Shown here one piece after another: positions 22,818 to 34,215 of a stretch of DNA of 64,000 bases. Position 1 is the stretch's first letter. Every line of letters starts with the position of its first letter. The DNA comes from Isoetes taiwanensis (taxonomy: Eukaryota; Streptophyta; Lycopodiopsida; Isoetales; Isoetaceae). Under the pieces are notes generated by a model, which searched no databases, was not told the DNA's origin, and was given only the letters and a program-made list of their open reading frames with translations. Location of the stretch: the NCBI GenBank assembly GCA_021234155.1, contig JAJEKV010000113.1:436001-500000 (forward strand), in the 5' to 3' direction. A program made the translations under genes and the position numbers.

Positions 22818-22842
22818 GTCCCACTTTAATTAAATACGACTT
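22818..22842 (-). repeat. Right copy of the 25-bp inverted repeat
   Basis: It is the perfect reverse complement of 14343-14367 and is followed by GTGT. Confidence 0.6.
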
Positions 22843-25800
22843 GTGTGTTTTCACAGTTTTTGTAGAAAATGGGTTTGTTTAGATTTGATCAATACTCGGG
22901 TTGCTTGTTCTATATTATCAACTCATATGTAATTGTGTTTCAAATTTTTCTTTTTTCTTTTTTTTTTATTTTCTTGGTTCTCTGCCGCAATCTAAATGCA
23001 GCGGAGTGTGCCATGTGTAGCTGTCCCAGCATCATCAATCATCAAGGGAAGTTCGAGGTCTGGAGCTAGAGAGATTGCACCGCCATTGCCGGATTTGGGA
23101 AGCGACCCTAACTGCTGCACCCAAAGGCTCTGTCACAATTTTTCCCTAAGATTCATTTTCGGCTTTTTTCAAGATTCACGATTTTTTCCCTAAGATTCGA
23201 ATCATTGCTTCAAGTTTTTCTGTGGGGTCTGGTTCTAGGGTGTAGAGTTGTCAGCAGTGAAGCAGATCGAACATGTAGAAACCCGTTTTCTAAGTTCCCA
23301 CTGGTTTGAATCGGAGTAAAATCCGAATGTTGGGGCACTTTTGGAATTGCTGTAACCGGATTGCCAAGGCCAGAATATGTTGCGGATGTTTTGAAGAGCA
23401 TGGGATATCACAAGTTCGCCTTTATGATATAAACTCAGTCGTTTTAACTGCCTTTGCAAGATCAGGGATTAGTTGGAGTGCCTAACAACGCAAGCTGAAG
23501 TGATCAGATTTCTGTCAAATACGAATATCAGAGGCATAATAGTGGGCAAAGAAGTCCTCACAGATTATCTCTATGTTGCCACAGTTTTAGTATCGCTTTG
23601 TTGTCAGCTTGAGTCACATGGTTGATTTTTGGCCTTTTGCAGCAGGAATCTGGTTACGTCCTTTGCAGTAGAGCTGGTTAAGAATAGCTCATTTCAACAA
23701 ATTTTTCTGATTTATCTCCTAATCGTCCCGTTTCTGGTTAAATTCCTCCTGTTTACCTTCTTGCCTGTTTTTTGTTGTGGCGTTTGTCTTCAAGGTTTGT
23801 TGATGGATCTTTCACAAAACAGTCTTCAAGCACATGTTTAACTCCATACTTATCTACGGCTGTAACAAGATTTCTCCTGTAAAATTCCTTTTCCGGCTCT
23901 GCTATCTGGTTTGAAGTCTTGGACCATGTTCTTCCTCGACAAATGGGTTGTTCCTCAATTTGTATGAGGGAATTTGCTTCAGCTTTGTGTTTTGTATTCA
24001 CAGAAAGGAACGGAGAAGCAATATTTGATATTTTTGCCATAAGTAAGATTTTTGTGCAGACCAGTTCCGTGCTCCTTGCGCAGACAAGTTCCATGTTGTT
24101 TTGGAGCAGAGCACTTTTTGGTATCTGATCATGTTGGGCAGAGCACATTCCAGGGCCTAGTTTCTGTGTTTGGCACTCATGGGCTTCAATTTTCTCCTTG
24201 TGTGAGATCTTGAATATATGGCACCATGGATGTTGGAATCAAGCAACTACCAATGATTCTCTCTCCACCATACCAATGTTTCATCAGCATTTTGTTCTTT
24301 TGTGCAACTGAGGCAGAGAAGATCTGACTGAGATCTGACTGGTATCAGATTTGAACCTTTCTACCAGTGTCAAGGCCATTCCAAATAGGCACTCTTCTTC
24401 TTCTACTATAACATTGTTTAAATTTCTTTGCCATTTTATTGCAATTGTAGTAGCTTTTAACTTTTTTCTCTGGAAACTTATATCAAGGCTTGAACTTGAG
24501 TCTTATTTGATTCTGGTATGTGTCTAGTGGCTTTGAATGGTGCGAAAAGCTCTAAGGATGATCATGTTGGGCGCAATGGCTTAGATTAAACCAAGTCATT
24601 TTAGTTCTCCTCACACTGGTATCTACATTGCCTTGATAATCTGTGTGGATCAATCTTGATCCTTATTATTGTTTTCCTCTTTGTCCAATTTTTTGGCCAG
24701 TTATCTTGGTTTAATGTCCTTTCTCCTTTGTGTTCCCTCTTGAATGAACATTTTATCTTAGTATTCTTCCATATAAAAGACCGTTTTGTGATGAATTTGT
24801 GAACTTCTGTATAGAGCACTTTGTTGTGGGCATATAGTAGACTAATTTATACCCTTCGTCATTCTATAGGGGGCCAATGAAGCCCACTTCGAAAATGAAG
24901 TTAAAAAGTTGCACTGTTGCATTTAATATTTGAGCTTTAGGCAAGTTAGAAAAAATGTAAGGGTTTTTTCATGATAAAATACTTTAAGGGCCTACCATGC
25001 TTTGAACTCATATTGTTTCTAGATATTCAAAGTCTGATATTGAAACATGGGGCATCATGTCTCCAAAGATTGTTGTCACTGCTTAGATAAAGTGCTTAGA
25101 TAAAGGGTGTAACTCTGTTACCTTGAAATGTTCTCCAACGATGTTTAAGTTGTCATTTATACATAGATGATACAGAGATAAACTAGACCCTTGCAAGCTA
25201 GAAATGAGATAACAAGCAGTTATTTGTAGAGATGGCTACCACTTCTTTTTTGCAAGTAAAAAAGTTATGTTAATGAATGCTATCGATCCATGATGGGGTG
25301 TTTAAGCCCCATTTTGCAAGCCCATAACTGAGATCCTTTTTGACTTGATACAAAAATCTACTTTGCCATGAGTTGGGTAAGAGAAATGTTCGCGGCGGCC
25401 AAGGCCGCCGCGATAAATTTCTTGTAGAGCTTAATGGATAAAGTGCTTTGCATGGTGAATTAGAAAAAAACTAGTGTATTCTATTCAATTCTTATGTACC
25501 TTGAAGCTTAATTTATATTGTTTATGCTATACGTGGAATGGTGCACTTGTATGTGCAACATTGTTGTGGCTTATTCAATCTTGGTGTTGGCATAGAGAAG
25601 CACTATGTTCGCCAGTCCCTCATATGTAGAAACCCACCTTTTAACTTCTATGACCTTTTGAGACAATGAACAAGTAGTTATGCAATTCTTGTGTAAACAC
25701 GCTTTAAACTGGAGAGGTGGGGGAAAATAACATGGCAAATAAACTTACAAGGATATATAGAAGGATTAACTGCACATGGATACCCAAACTGATCCTTATT

Positions 25801-26181
25801 ATGTAGATGGAAGCCAATTGGTCCATAAGACAACATTTGCTTTTTGTAAATATATGTGTTGACAACATGCACAATCATTGTGGTTTATGTAAGTTTAGAA
25901 ATAAGAATTCTCCCAATCATGACTAATGTGACCTACCACAATCTTCCTAGGTCCATCCTCCTATGAACATCCCCTCATGGTCACAACAGTAATGTGGAGG
26001 TTACATTCTCCATATGAAATGCGAATTTTATTACTAACTCTACTCAATTCAACTTTTGGTCCCAGACAGGACGTGCTACCATGCTTAATCAATAACATGT
26101 CTTCTCCTTGTGAAATAAAGACAATGACTGTCTTTTTTTCCACTAGCTATTTACTATTGGACCTCCTGATACTACCCGATT
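22843..26181. other. Anonymous stretch, no supported gene
   Basis: An open segment of about 40 codons at about 23310-23430 (plus, GTFGIAVTGLPRPEYVADVL...) looks protein-like but was not recognised and lacks a clear start. A perfect GC palindrome at 25391-25412 (CGCGGCGGCC-AA-GGCCGCCGCG) stands out in AT-rich sequence. Confidence 0.3.
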
Positions 26182-26271
26182 GAACAAAATGGAGTTGCAG
26201 AATGCATGAACCACACCCTAAAGGTCAAGTTCGTTGTCTTCTTATTCATGCCCTACTGTCCAAGTATATTC
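26182..26271 (+). pseudogene. Ty1/copia integrase relic
   Basis: The frame reads EQNGVAECMNHTLKVKF, matching the QNGVAERxNRT signature after the catalytic Glu region of copia integrases. Stops and poor matches surround it, so only a decayed fragment remains. No LTRs were found. Confidence 0.6.
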
Positions 26272-27239
26272 TAGAAATCTAGAAATCTCTAACAATTGAG
26301 GTCATATACATATGAGATTGCCCTATTGATGTTGCCAAAAGAACTAGATGAAATGCTTTTGCAATGTGTCATACATTACAAACACTGTATCTTGTATCTG
26401 CAAACAAATTTAATATATTGCTAGAGATAGTTTTATTACTACGATGTTCATATGAAAGAATGGATAATCAAACGTTGCAATTGTTTTCCCATAATTAGGT
26501 ATCAAGATATCAGTTTCCAAACATGTTTGATAGTTGATGTCTTATAGGATCCAATTCATGCAGGATATAGCTGCGTTTTAAGTGGAAAATAAGCATGTTG
26601 CATAAACATTTGCAAACGACATTAATATTTAAATTCAACAATAAACACCTTATGTAGAGAGAGACTTCCTACCTCCCAGTTACCGAGGACCCCATATGCA
26701 TTTCCCAGATAGCTCACTACAACAACTATTCCCTTGCTAACTTAAAACCCTGCTAACAATAGTCAACAGTATAGCAAATGTCAAGCCTATCCCAGTTAAA
26801 CCACTATAGATTCTTGCATTAAGCACCAGCAACCCTACAACGATTAAATCCCTGCTAGCAAAATCAACTTAAGCCACATGTATACATAATGCGCTTGCAA
26901 TACGATTGTCACTTATGATTTTCAATCATGTTCAACATTTCAGTTAAACCATCATAACATTCATAGTCAAAACAGAGTTTTTTCCTATAATGAAATACAA
27001 TCATTTAGTGCATTGTTGTCTCCAATGCCAGCTAACAACATCTTTGTACGGAACATCTCCCCCAAAGATATAAAGAGCACTTCCCACTGTCACCTCAATG
27101 CCTCCACTGCCTGCAGCTTTGACAAGCTCCAAATCATTTAGCATGGTAACACCACTGGCACAAGTAACATGAATCTGGAACAAAGCCAAGAAAAATTAAG
27201 ATCCAAGAAGCCATAATCTTAATGTTTGTATTTCCATTC

Positions 27240-29700
27240 TGGGAAAGGACTCGCGAGAGACACAAAACCGGCCGAGATAGGCTTGTCATTCATCACAGCA
27301 GCAGTATACAATGGTTGGAAGAAGAGAGAGGGGTAGCCGACCATAGGAACAATATCGGACTACCCCAAAAAAGAAAATGTGCCAAGGCAATATAGAAGGG
27401 CAATGGCGACAACTTCTCATCGGGATGAAAAACCCCGCCCTTTCGGGTTTTCGAGGAAAACCCTAATGAGAAATGGTCGCCACCAACCTCGAATGTGTTG
27501 CCCGAGAACAACGAAAACCGGACGAGAGCCGGCAAACACGAGCACGACCCCCAAACAACATGAAAAAACCCGCGATGTAACAAAGAGGATGACGAACGGA
27601 AATACAAAGCAGGACCCCAACAGACGGAATACAAATAAATCCTGCAATACAAAAAAAAACTCCCAAAAACACCCAGAAGAGTTAGAGAAAACAAGCCTAG
27701 CCATAAAAGAATCAGATCAAGAAAGCCCAAGATATAAGGAATAAAAAATAGGTAGAAAAAAGAGCATAAATGAAAAGATAGCATCACCCATAGGGTGGAA
27801 AAGCATCACCCAACTGGTGGAAATCATTATATAAAATATGCATCACCCTCAAGGTGGAAATAAACAAAGATCACCGTAGGGGCTGAGAAAAACACGTAAA
27901 GATGTCAAGGAAAACAAAGAACATGGGAGAAGCCACACCCAATTGGAGAACAACAAAGAGTGCATGAACCAATAATAATACAAATGAAAAGACTTATACG
28001 CCACGCAGCAGTGGCGGGAAGGAGGGAAGCTACGAGAAAGAAGAAATGCCGCCTGGAGAAGACGCCGATAACCGCCCCAAATGGAACTAGGCCTGAAATA
28101 TAGGTGCCATCCTTTCCTCTAATGGCGATCCCATGGCTGTCGGATCGATGGGATTCTCGGGAAAGACTCGCTGAGAGACACAAAACCTACCGACTACCAA
28201 AGGACTTCCCTAACTATAAGTCCAAATTACCAAACCCTCCGTGCTGAGTTGGGTCGCCGGGCACATAGCTTAGAGTGAGAAGAAGAGGAGCTTTTAAATG
28301 ACCGTGAGCGTGAAGATCATGTGGAACTCCCCGGAAGCAAGCAAAATCGAGGGCCCCTCCGCGACGAAATAATGAGTACCATATTGGGGATGGATTTAAG
28401 CCGATAGCTTAGAAGACACTCCCGCCACCACCCCCGAAAATGGATAGGATAGAAAGGACGAAAGAAGAAGGAGAGGAACTAAAAGAGGCCACGATGGAGG
28501 ATCGAGGAGATGATAAGAACCCCAGAAATCGTGCTAAGGATAGTGACAGGTGCATGCTTAACGGAAGGCAAGCGAAGCGAAGAAATCGTGATGACCACCG
28601 CAAGCTCTGCCGCCTGGAAATGACGGTCAAGAAGATCAACACGCGATAAGGGAAAAAGAAAGATCACGCCAATTGAGGGCAAGGGCCTCGAGATGCGCAG
28701 CGAAAAAACGCAAGGGAAAACCACAACGAGCAGCGCCGAGGAAGGGGAAAAGAAGCCGGGATGCGCAAAAAGGGATTCACTCATGTATAAGGGGGATATG
28801 CCATCTGCGTGCATGGGGTGGCAAAACCCCCCGATAATGGATTTTTAAAAAGCAAATTTTAACCCTTTCAATAAAAATTACCTAGGATAGTGCAAAAATA
28901 CCAGGAAAAGGACCCCTGCCGTGATATGTATATGCAAACGGTCCAAAAAACCCCTACCCGCATGCATGCAGATGAGTTATACGCCTAAACTGCGAACCCC
29001 CCCTTGGCGCAAAGTGGAGAACAATCGAGCGAACATGCCGGAAGGGGAGAGGAAGAAAGGTACGAGGGGGCGAAAGGAAAAAGGTAGACCGACGAGCCAA
29101 AAGAGGGTAAAGGTAAAATGGCGGGAGGGAAGGTTGAAAAGTTGATGGAAAAGGATATGGTCGCGAGGCTGAAGAAATGGATGAGGGTGACATCCGAGGA
29201 TGATGAAGAGAGGCAAAAGGCCAGAAACAAAAAGGGAAGCCGGAAGATAAGGCAACATGTAGAGCGGCACCAAGTAACAAAGCGCTACATTTCTATAGCT
29301 GTGCAGAAGAGTAGATGGGGCACCTGGAGGAAAAAACTAAAGGCAAAGTCGCAAAGAATAAGGGAACCTCCCGGGGGGTGAGCAAGCGAAGAAGCTGTCA
29401 CAACAACATAAAAGACCAGGTTAACTTCATTCAAATTGACAACGAAAAACATAAAAAGCTACATGACCATCGCAAAAGGTTTTCAAGGTTGCCGAAAGAT
29501 GTGGCAATAAAGCCAATGAAAATGCATCAAAAAACAGAAATTCTTTAATAAAAGACGCCCACGATCCCGGCCCGAGTAAAGGCCACCATGGTGCGTGAAG
29601 GCCAATGAAGAACCACCACCAGCAGGATACGAGCATGACACGCGGTACATGGTGTAAAACACGGGAACTAAAGAAGGCGCGGGGAGGGCTTCTTCCTGCC
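27240..29700. repeat. Repeat sequences of the foldback family, mostly without genes
   Basis: A segment at about 27405-27475 (GGGTTTTCGAGGAAAACCCT..) and one at 28100-28190 (ATGGCGATCCCATGG, GATCGATGGGATTC) recur in the large inverted repeat at 30.1-32.0 kb. The remainder is purine-rich (28440-29400) with long but unrecognised ORFs on both strands. Confidence 0.5.
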
Positions 29701-29737
29701 CGGTTTGGCTAATTTACGTTTCTTTCATCTTTAATCC

Positions 29738-30052
29738 GGGTAAAAGCATGTTAGGGTGTACCACTTTGGAACCCGCAAAAGTACATACACTAGGTACTTC
29801 GTGAATCGGGTACTTTCTCATTTTTATTTTCATTAAAACTAGTACAAATATCCAAAATAAAAGTCAAGGACGATTAATATTCAAAGTTAAGATAAAGATA
29901 ATGCTACCGAGACCAAAATATATATAAAAGTTCTAGAATGTACCTTTTATTGGGATATTACACAGTACCCAAAGACCAGTCCGGGTACCTTTTTAGGGTA
30001 CTTTTGGTCACTAAATAATACTTTTAAGGGACACCCTAACATGCTTTTACCC
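29738..30052. mobile_element. MITE, 315 bp, with 22-bp TIRs
   Basis: The ends GGGTAAAAGCATGTTAGGGT(GT) and (AC)ACCCTAACATGCTTTTACCC are perfect inverted repeats. TCC flanks both sides (3-bp duplication). Related segments at about 30395-30440 and 31735-31790 lack the insert and act as empty sites (..TTTGTCCTTTTCGGCC). It has no coding capacity. Confidence 0.85.
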
Positions 30053-30097
30053 TCCTTTCGCCTTTAGCCTTCATCCCGTGACCTTCGCCCCTCGATC

Positions 30098-31990
30098 CTA
30101 GTTTGTTAAGGAAGTCCTTTGGTATTCGGGCGGTTTGTTGGTTTCATGCGAGTCCCATTCTAGATCCCATCGATCAAAGACATGGATCGCCATTCTAAAT
30201 GGAACCCGAGCATGCATGCTTTGCATGCATCTTGGTGGCGCATGCTCGTTAAGTTGGGAGTTCGCTATTTTAGTAGCGTTTACATGACTTCTCGCCATGG
30301 CTTCCTCTTCCTCTCGTGATGCCTTATTCTCTTTGAATTGTTTCCGAGGCCCGGGGGAAGGCTTCTTCTGCTTGGTTTGTGAATTTGGCGTTTCTTTCTT
30401 CTTGTCCTTTCGGCCTTTAGCCTTAGTCCTGTGACCTTAGTCCTCTATCCTGGTTTTTGTAAGAAGTTCTCACGGTATTGGTGGGTTTGTTGGTTTCCTG
30501 CGGGTCCATTCTAGAATCCCATCGATCAGGGACAGCCGGTCACTTCATTCTAGAATGGGGCCGGTCTATCTTGCATGCATCGCGGGCGGCGCATGCGTTT
30601 TGGTTGGGGTTGGCTATTTTAAGGTGTTTTAAATCAGCGTCTCATCGGCGCTTCCTCTTCTCTCGGCCCGATGCCTTATTCTCTTTGACCCACCCTCCCC
30701 CTTCTTTGTTTACTATATTTGTCGTTAACGCATGCGTAATCGATCCCTCCACTTTCAGGGAGGTTTGTTTTTTATTTCGTTTTTGGTGTTGGTGATGTGC
30801 GGTCACCGGGTTGGCGGCATCTGTTTGACTTCTCCATTAAATTGGGTTTTGGGGCCGATTTCTCGCCTTGCGTTTGTCTAAGCCCTTGCGAAGGTTTATC
30901 ACTAGGGTTTTCCTCGAAAACCGAGAAAATGAGGTTTTTAATCCAGATGATAAGCTTTTCGGCGGTACACCACGAACATCATTAGCATTGTATTTTGGGG
31001 TCCAAATGTTATAATTGGATTTTCCATTTATTTTTTAGTGGGTTAGTTACGTAATGCGGCTACCCACTATCCTCATTGTAGAAATCTGTTTGAGGATATC
31101 ACCGGTGATTTTCTGCAATCGGATAGTGGTAAAAACAAATGGAAAATCTGTACAATTATTGGACAACAACAAAATACAATGCTAATAGAGACTGGTTAGT
31201 GTACCGCCGAAGCTTATCACCGAGATTAAAAACTCCTTCGAAGTTTTCGAGGAAAAACCCCTAGTGATAAGCCTTCTAAGAAGGGGGCTTGGACAAACGA
31301 AGGCATAAAAAATCGCCCCCAAAACCTACCTAATGGAAAAAGTCGAAACAGATGCCGCCAAACCTGCACTTTACACATCACCAACAAAACAACAAGACAA
31401 AACAAACCTCCCGTGAGCGGAGGGGGTTGATTACGCGCTGCCACGCGATAAAAATACAATAACAAAGAAGGGGGGGGGTGGGTTCAAAGAGAATAAGGTA
31501 ATCACGAGAGAAGAGGAAGTGCCGATGAGAAGTCAAGCAAAACGCCGCCTAAAATAGCTTAACTCCCAACTGTAACGAGCATGTATGCGCCACCGCATGC
31601 ATGTGAATATGATGTTCGCCCCATTCTAGAATGGCGATCCGGCTGTCTCCTGATCGATGGGATTCTAGAATGGAACTCACATGAAACCAACAAACCGCCA
31701 ATACCAAAGGACTTCCTTAACAAACTAGGATCGAGGACGAAAGGTCACAGGATGAAGGCTAAAGGCCGAAAAGGACAAAGATGAAAGAAATGCCAATTAA
31801 CAAACCAGCAGAAGAAATCCCTCCCCTGCCTGGAAACAATTCAAAGAGAATAAGGTACTGCTGAGAGAGAAGAGGAAGCGCCTGAAAATGGAACTAGCCT
31901 AATATAGGGGCTCGTCCTTTCCGAGAATGGCGATCTGATGGCTCGGATCGATGGGATTTTTTGTTTAACACACATATGACATAGCCAATG
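30098..31990. repeat. Large foldback: inverted arms of about 0.9 kb
   Basis: The left arm (about 30140-31075) and right arm (about 31105-31960) are inverse copies around a centre at about 31090. Shared marks are GATAAGCTTTTCGGCGGTAC / GTACCGCCGAAGCTTATC, TTTTCCTCGAAAACC / its complement, ATTCTAGAATGG and GATCGATGGGA. Within the left arm a segment of about 350 bp is itself duplicated (from 30105 and 30455). No transposase is seen. Confidence 0.75.
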
Positions 31991-32757
31991 CAGGAGTTTT
32001 TATTATAGTAAATAGACCACCAGGACGCATTCCTAGTACCCAATAAAATCATTACAACGTTAAAATAGCTTGGGAATGAACAGAGCCAATTGAGACATTT
32101 GGATGGCTTAAGACGGGATTCAAACCGTATTTATATGTGTCTAGTCTTGCACTAATAAATATGTATATAGCAGCTCAACATTCTTCTACTCTTTTTCTTA
32201 AATTTCCCCATCATGCAGGTTATTAGTCTAATCATTTCCGCTTTTTAGCTTTAGCTTTAATTTTGCATAGAACAATCGCCCCTTACAAAGTTAGCTCCAA
32301 AGCATATTCAGTTCATTTACTTCGTGTTCTAACACCATCACCAGCAGCACTGCTGGCAGAAAAGTCCTACAAGACTTCTAATAATCCTCTTCTCTCCAAG
32401 ACTTCCTACAAGACTTCTATAAAATGATAAGCTTACTATGTCTCTTCTAGAGACATGCCATGTCCAAAACTTAGTGCAATAATTAAATTTCTTCCCATCA
32501 AATGTCTAGCATTGAGGAGCTATTAAGATTTCTTCACTCAGAAGCTTTTGCAGTTCTACAAACTCGATGCTATTTATAGTTCCTTGCATCATATTTCTAC
32601 TGCTGTCACTCTTACTACATTACTTTACACATTTGAGATTATTTCCGTTTAGGCTGTTAGGTTTATACTGATTGTCTAAAATCTGTAGTTTACATGTTAA
32701 TGCACTCATCATTGTCAAACAAGACAGATAACTCACAATATATGGTCAAGCACATAC
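31991..32757. other. Intronic AT-rich sequence of the HISN3-like fragment
   Basis: No gene or repeat is recognised apart from short CAAGACTTC duplications at about 32369-32418. Confidence 0.3.
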
Positions 32758-33461
32758 CGGAGAACATTTACCAAGAAGCATAACAAGATCTTCATCAATC
32801 CCTAACCTGCATATGCCAACCCTGCAAAACTAAGAAAACCTCTTTGTTGCTTGAGATCTTAGAAAAGCATATGCATAACCCTAGTTTTTGCCGGGAGATA
32901 CATAAATCAGTGGAATCTAGACCAATTAAAGCCAGTAATTAACCAACTGCAGTGTTTAAATAACCTACCTTTCCTACTGTAATTGAGCACGGAATAAAAA
33001 GAGTCCAAGCAGCAATGGTCTAACAAAGTAGAAACATTTTGATGACATAATTTAACCTGCTTGCCTTTCCAGGTTCTTTTTAAAACTTCAATATCAGAAG
33101 ATGCACATAAGCATGCACAATTTGCATTGCCAATAATATGCTTTTAAATGCTCATCATTAATAAGAATGGCTTACGCATATTAACATACTATAGTATCTT
33201 TTCTTGACAAAGCATGCATTAGTAAGTCTCAGACTATTCTAATTGTTGGAACAACATATTGCTTCATTTTTTGTTACCTTCCAGAGGGGCACCAAAAGCT
33301 TGCCCAAAGATATGGCATGAATAACTAAAACAGAGCATTTCCCAATGCTGCTGGTATCTTAGCCAACCCCTTTTTATTCGTCTTACAGAAGGGCTTAAGC
33401 CCTCAACAATTAAGACGCAAAGAACAAACAGAAGACATGCACATTGATACCATTTTATGAA

Positions 33462-34215
33462 TTATCTAGAGATCTCTTTCCGCATCTTCAAAGATTTGCA
33501 AAGATGTTTTTGATCCTTGAAACCAAGTTCAGATAAGTCCTGCTTGCGCATGAGATTCCTACAAAAACTGTGGAGTGAGAATTGTTTTTTGACATTACAC
33601 ATATCTGTAATAAACACAACTTAGTAGCAATCGAATTATGCTTGCAACTACCGAGTTACACTACAAACGTAAGTGGGCTGAGCAAACCTATGCTATGAGT
33701 GAAACAGTTTCCTACTTGATATGGGGCAGCCTTAATAATGGCCATGATGATTATGGGACTCGGGTTTTACAGTCAAGTAGTATATTTTGCATTCATCCAT
33801 GGCCTGCCCCAATACATAAGAATGCATTGAAGCACATAAATCAAGCACAGAAGAGCTCAACAAGCAAGATTTCAAGGCTTTTTTAGCCATCCATGAAAGC
33901 TTCTTTTCCATTGCAAGAAAGTGATAAAAGCTTGCTTTTTCATGCGGCATTCAAGGTATGCTTTAGAGAATTGACGACATGCTTCAGAATTGTTTTTGTT
34001 CTCTTTCAGGCATTGCATATAGGCCTGCATTGCCTATCCTAAGGCACCAGAAAAAAATAAGGAAATAAAGAAAAATCCAACTGGAAAATAACGAAACATA
34101 ACTAGAAAATGCATACCTGACGGCATTCTTGGAAGTGATCAAGGGGGGAAATGCCCTTCTCTGGTGCTACTGGCCGTAATCCTCTGTTTCCTCCAAATGC
34201 ACCTCCTGCTGCCAT
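33462..34215 (-). CDS. COX19: COX19-like twin CX9C mitochondrial copper/COX assembly protein, three exons
   Basis: This is a small intermembrane-space protein needed for copper delivery to, and assembly of, cytochrome c oxidase. Exons on the minus strand are 34117-34215, 33936-34033 and 33462-33558, 294 nt or 97 residues, as in plant homologues. It starts MAAGGAFGGNRGLRPVAPEK, followed by ISPLDHFQEC. The twin CX9C pairs are C-RQAMQAYMQ-C and C-RQFSKAYLE-C. The KNLMRKQDLSELGF segment after them is family-typical and the tail ends MRKEISR. Intron 1 is GT-AG (83 bp). Intron 2 (33559-33935) starts GCAAGC and ends TAG; with this GC donor the conserved RMKKNLM junction is in frame. It is intact, and lies just upstream (on the same strand) of the HISN3-like fragment. 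Confidence 0.9.

Larger units (their letters stand above)
27001..32806 (-). pseudogene. HISN3: HISN3-like (HisA, ProFAR isomerase) fragment: last two exons around a 5.6-kb intron
   Basis: HISN3 (BBM II isomerase) is the plastid (beta/alpha)8-barrel enzyme of histidine synthesis that isomerises ProFAR. Exon 32758-32806 reads LGIDEDLVMLLGKCSP, with AG before and GTATGT after. Exon 27001-27174 follows an AG and reads [16 protein letters not shown]...[24 protein letters not shown], ending QCTK and TGA. The phases join correctly. These are the C-terminal phosphate-binding loops; the usual AGGVT is SGVT here and DIFGG is YIFGG. No upstream exon is seen between 32807 and the COX19 stop at 33462, so the N-terminal two-thirds, with the catalytic Asp residues, are absent. 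The intron is filled with foldback repeats and a MITE. Most likely a truncated or captured gene piece. Confidence 0.72.

Noticed and set aside
23310-23430. Protein-like frame GTFGIAVTGLPRPEYV
   Set aside because: Only about 40 codons, no start, and not recognised; mentioned but not called as a gene.
27293-27787. 164-codon minus ORF rich in Phe, Leu and Ser and a 121-codon plus ORF opposite it
   Set aside because: Overlapping ORFs in repeat sequence, no domain, composition from simple sequence; the membrane-like look is a composition effect.
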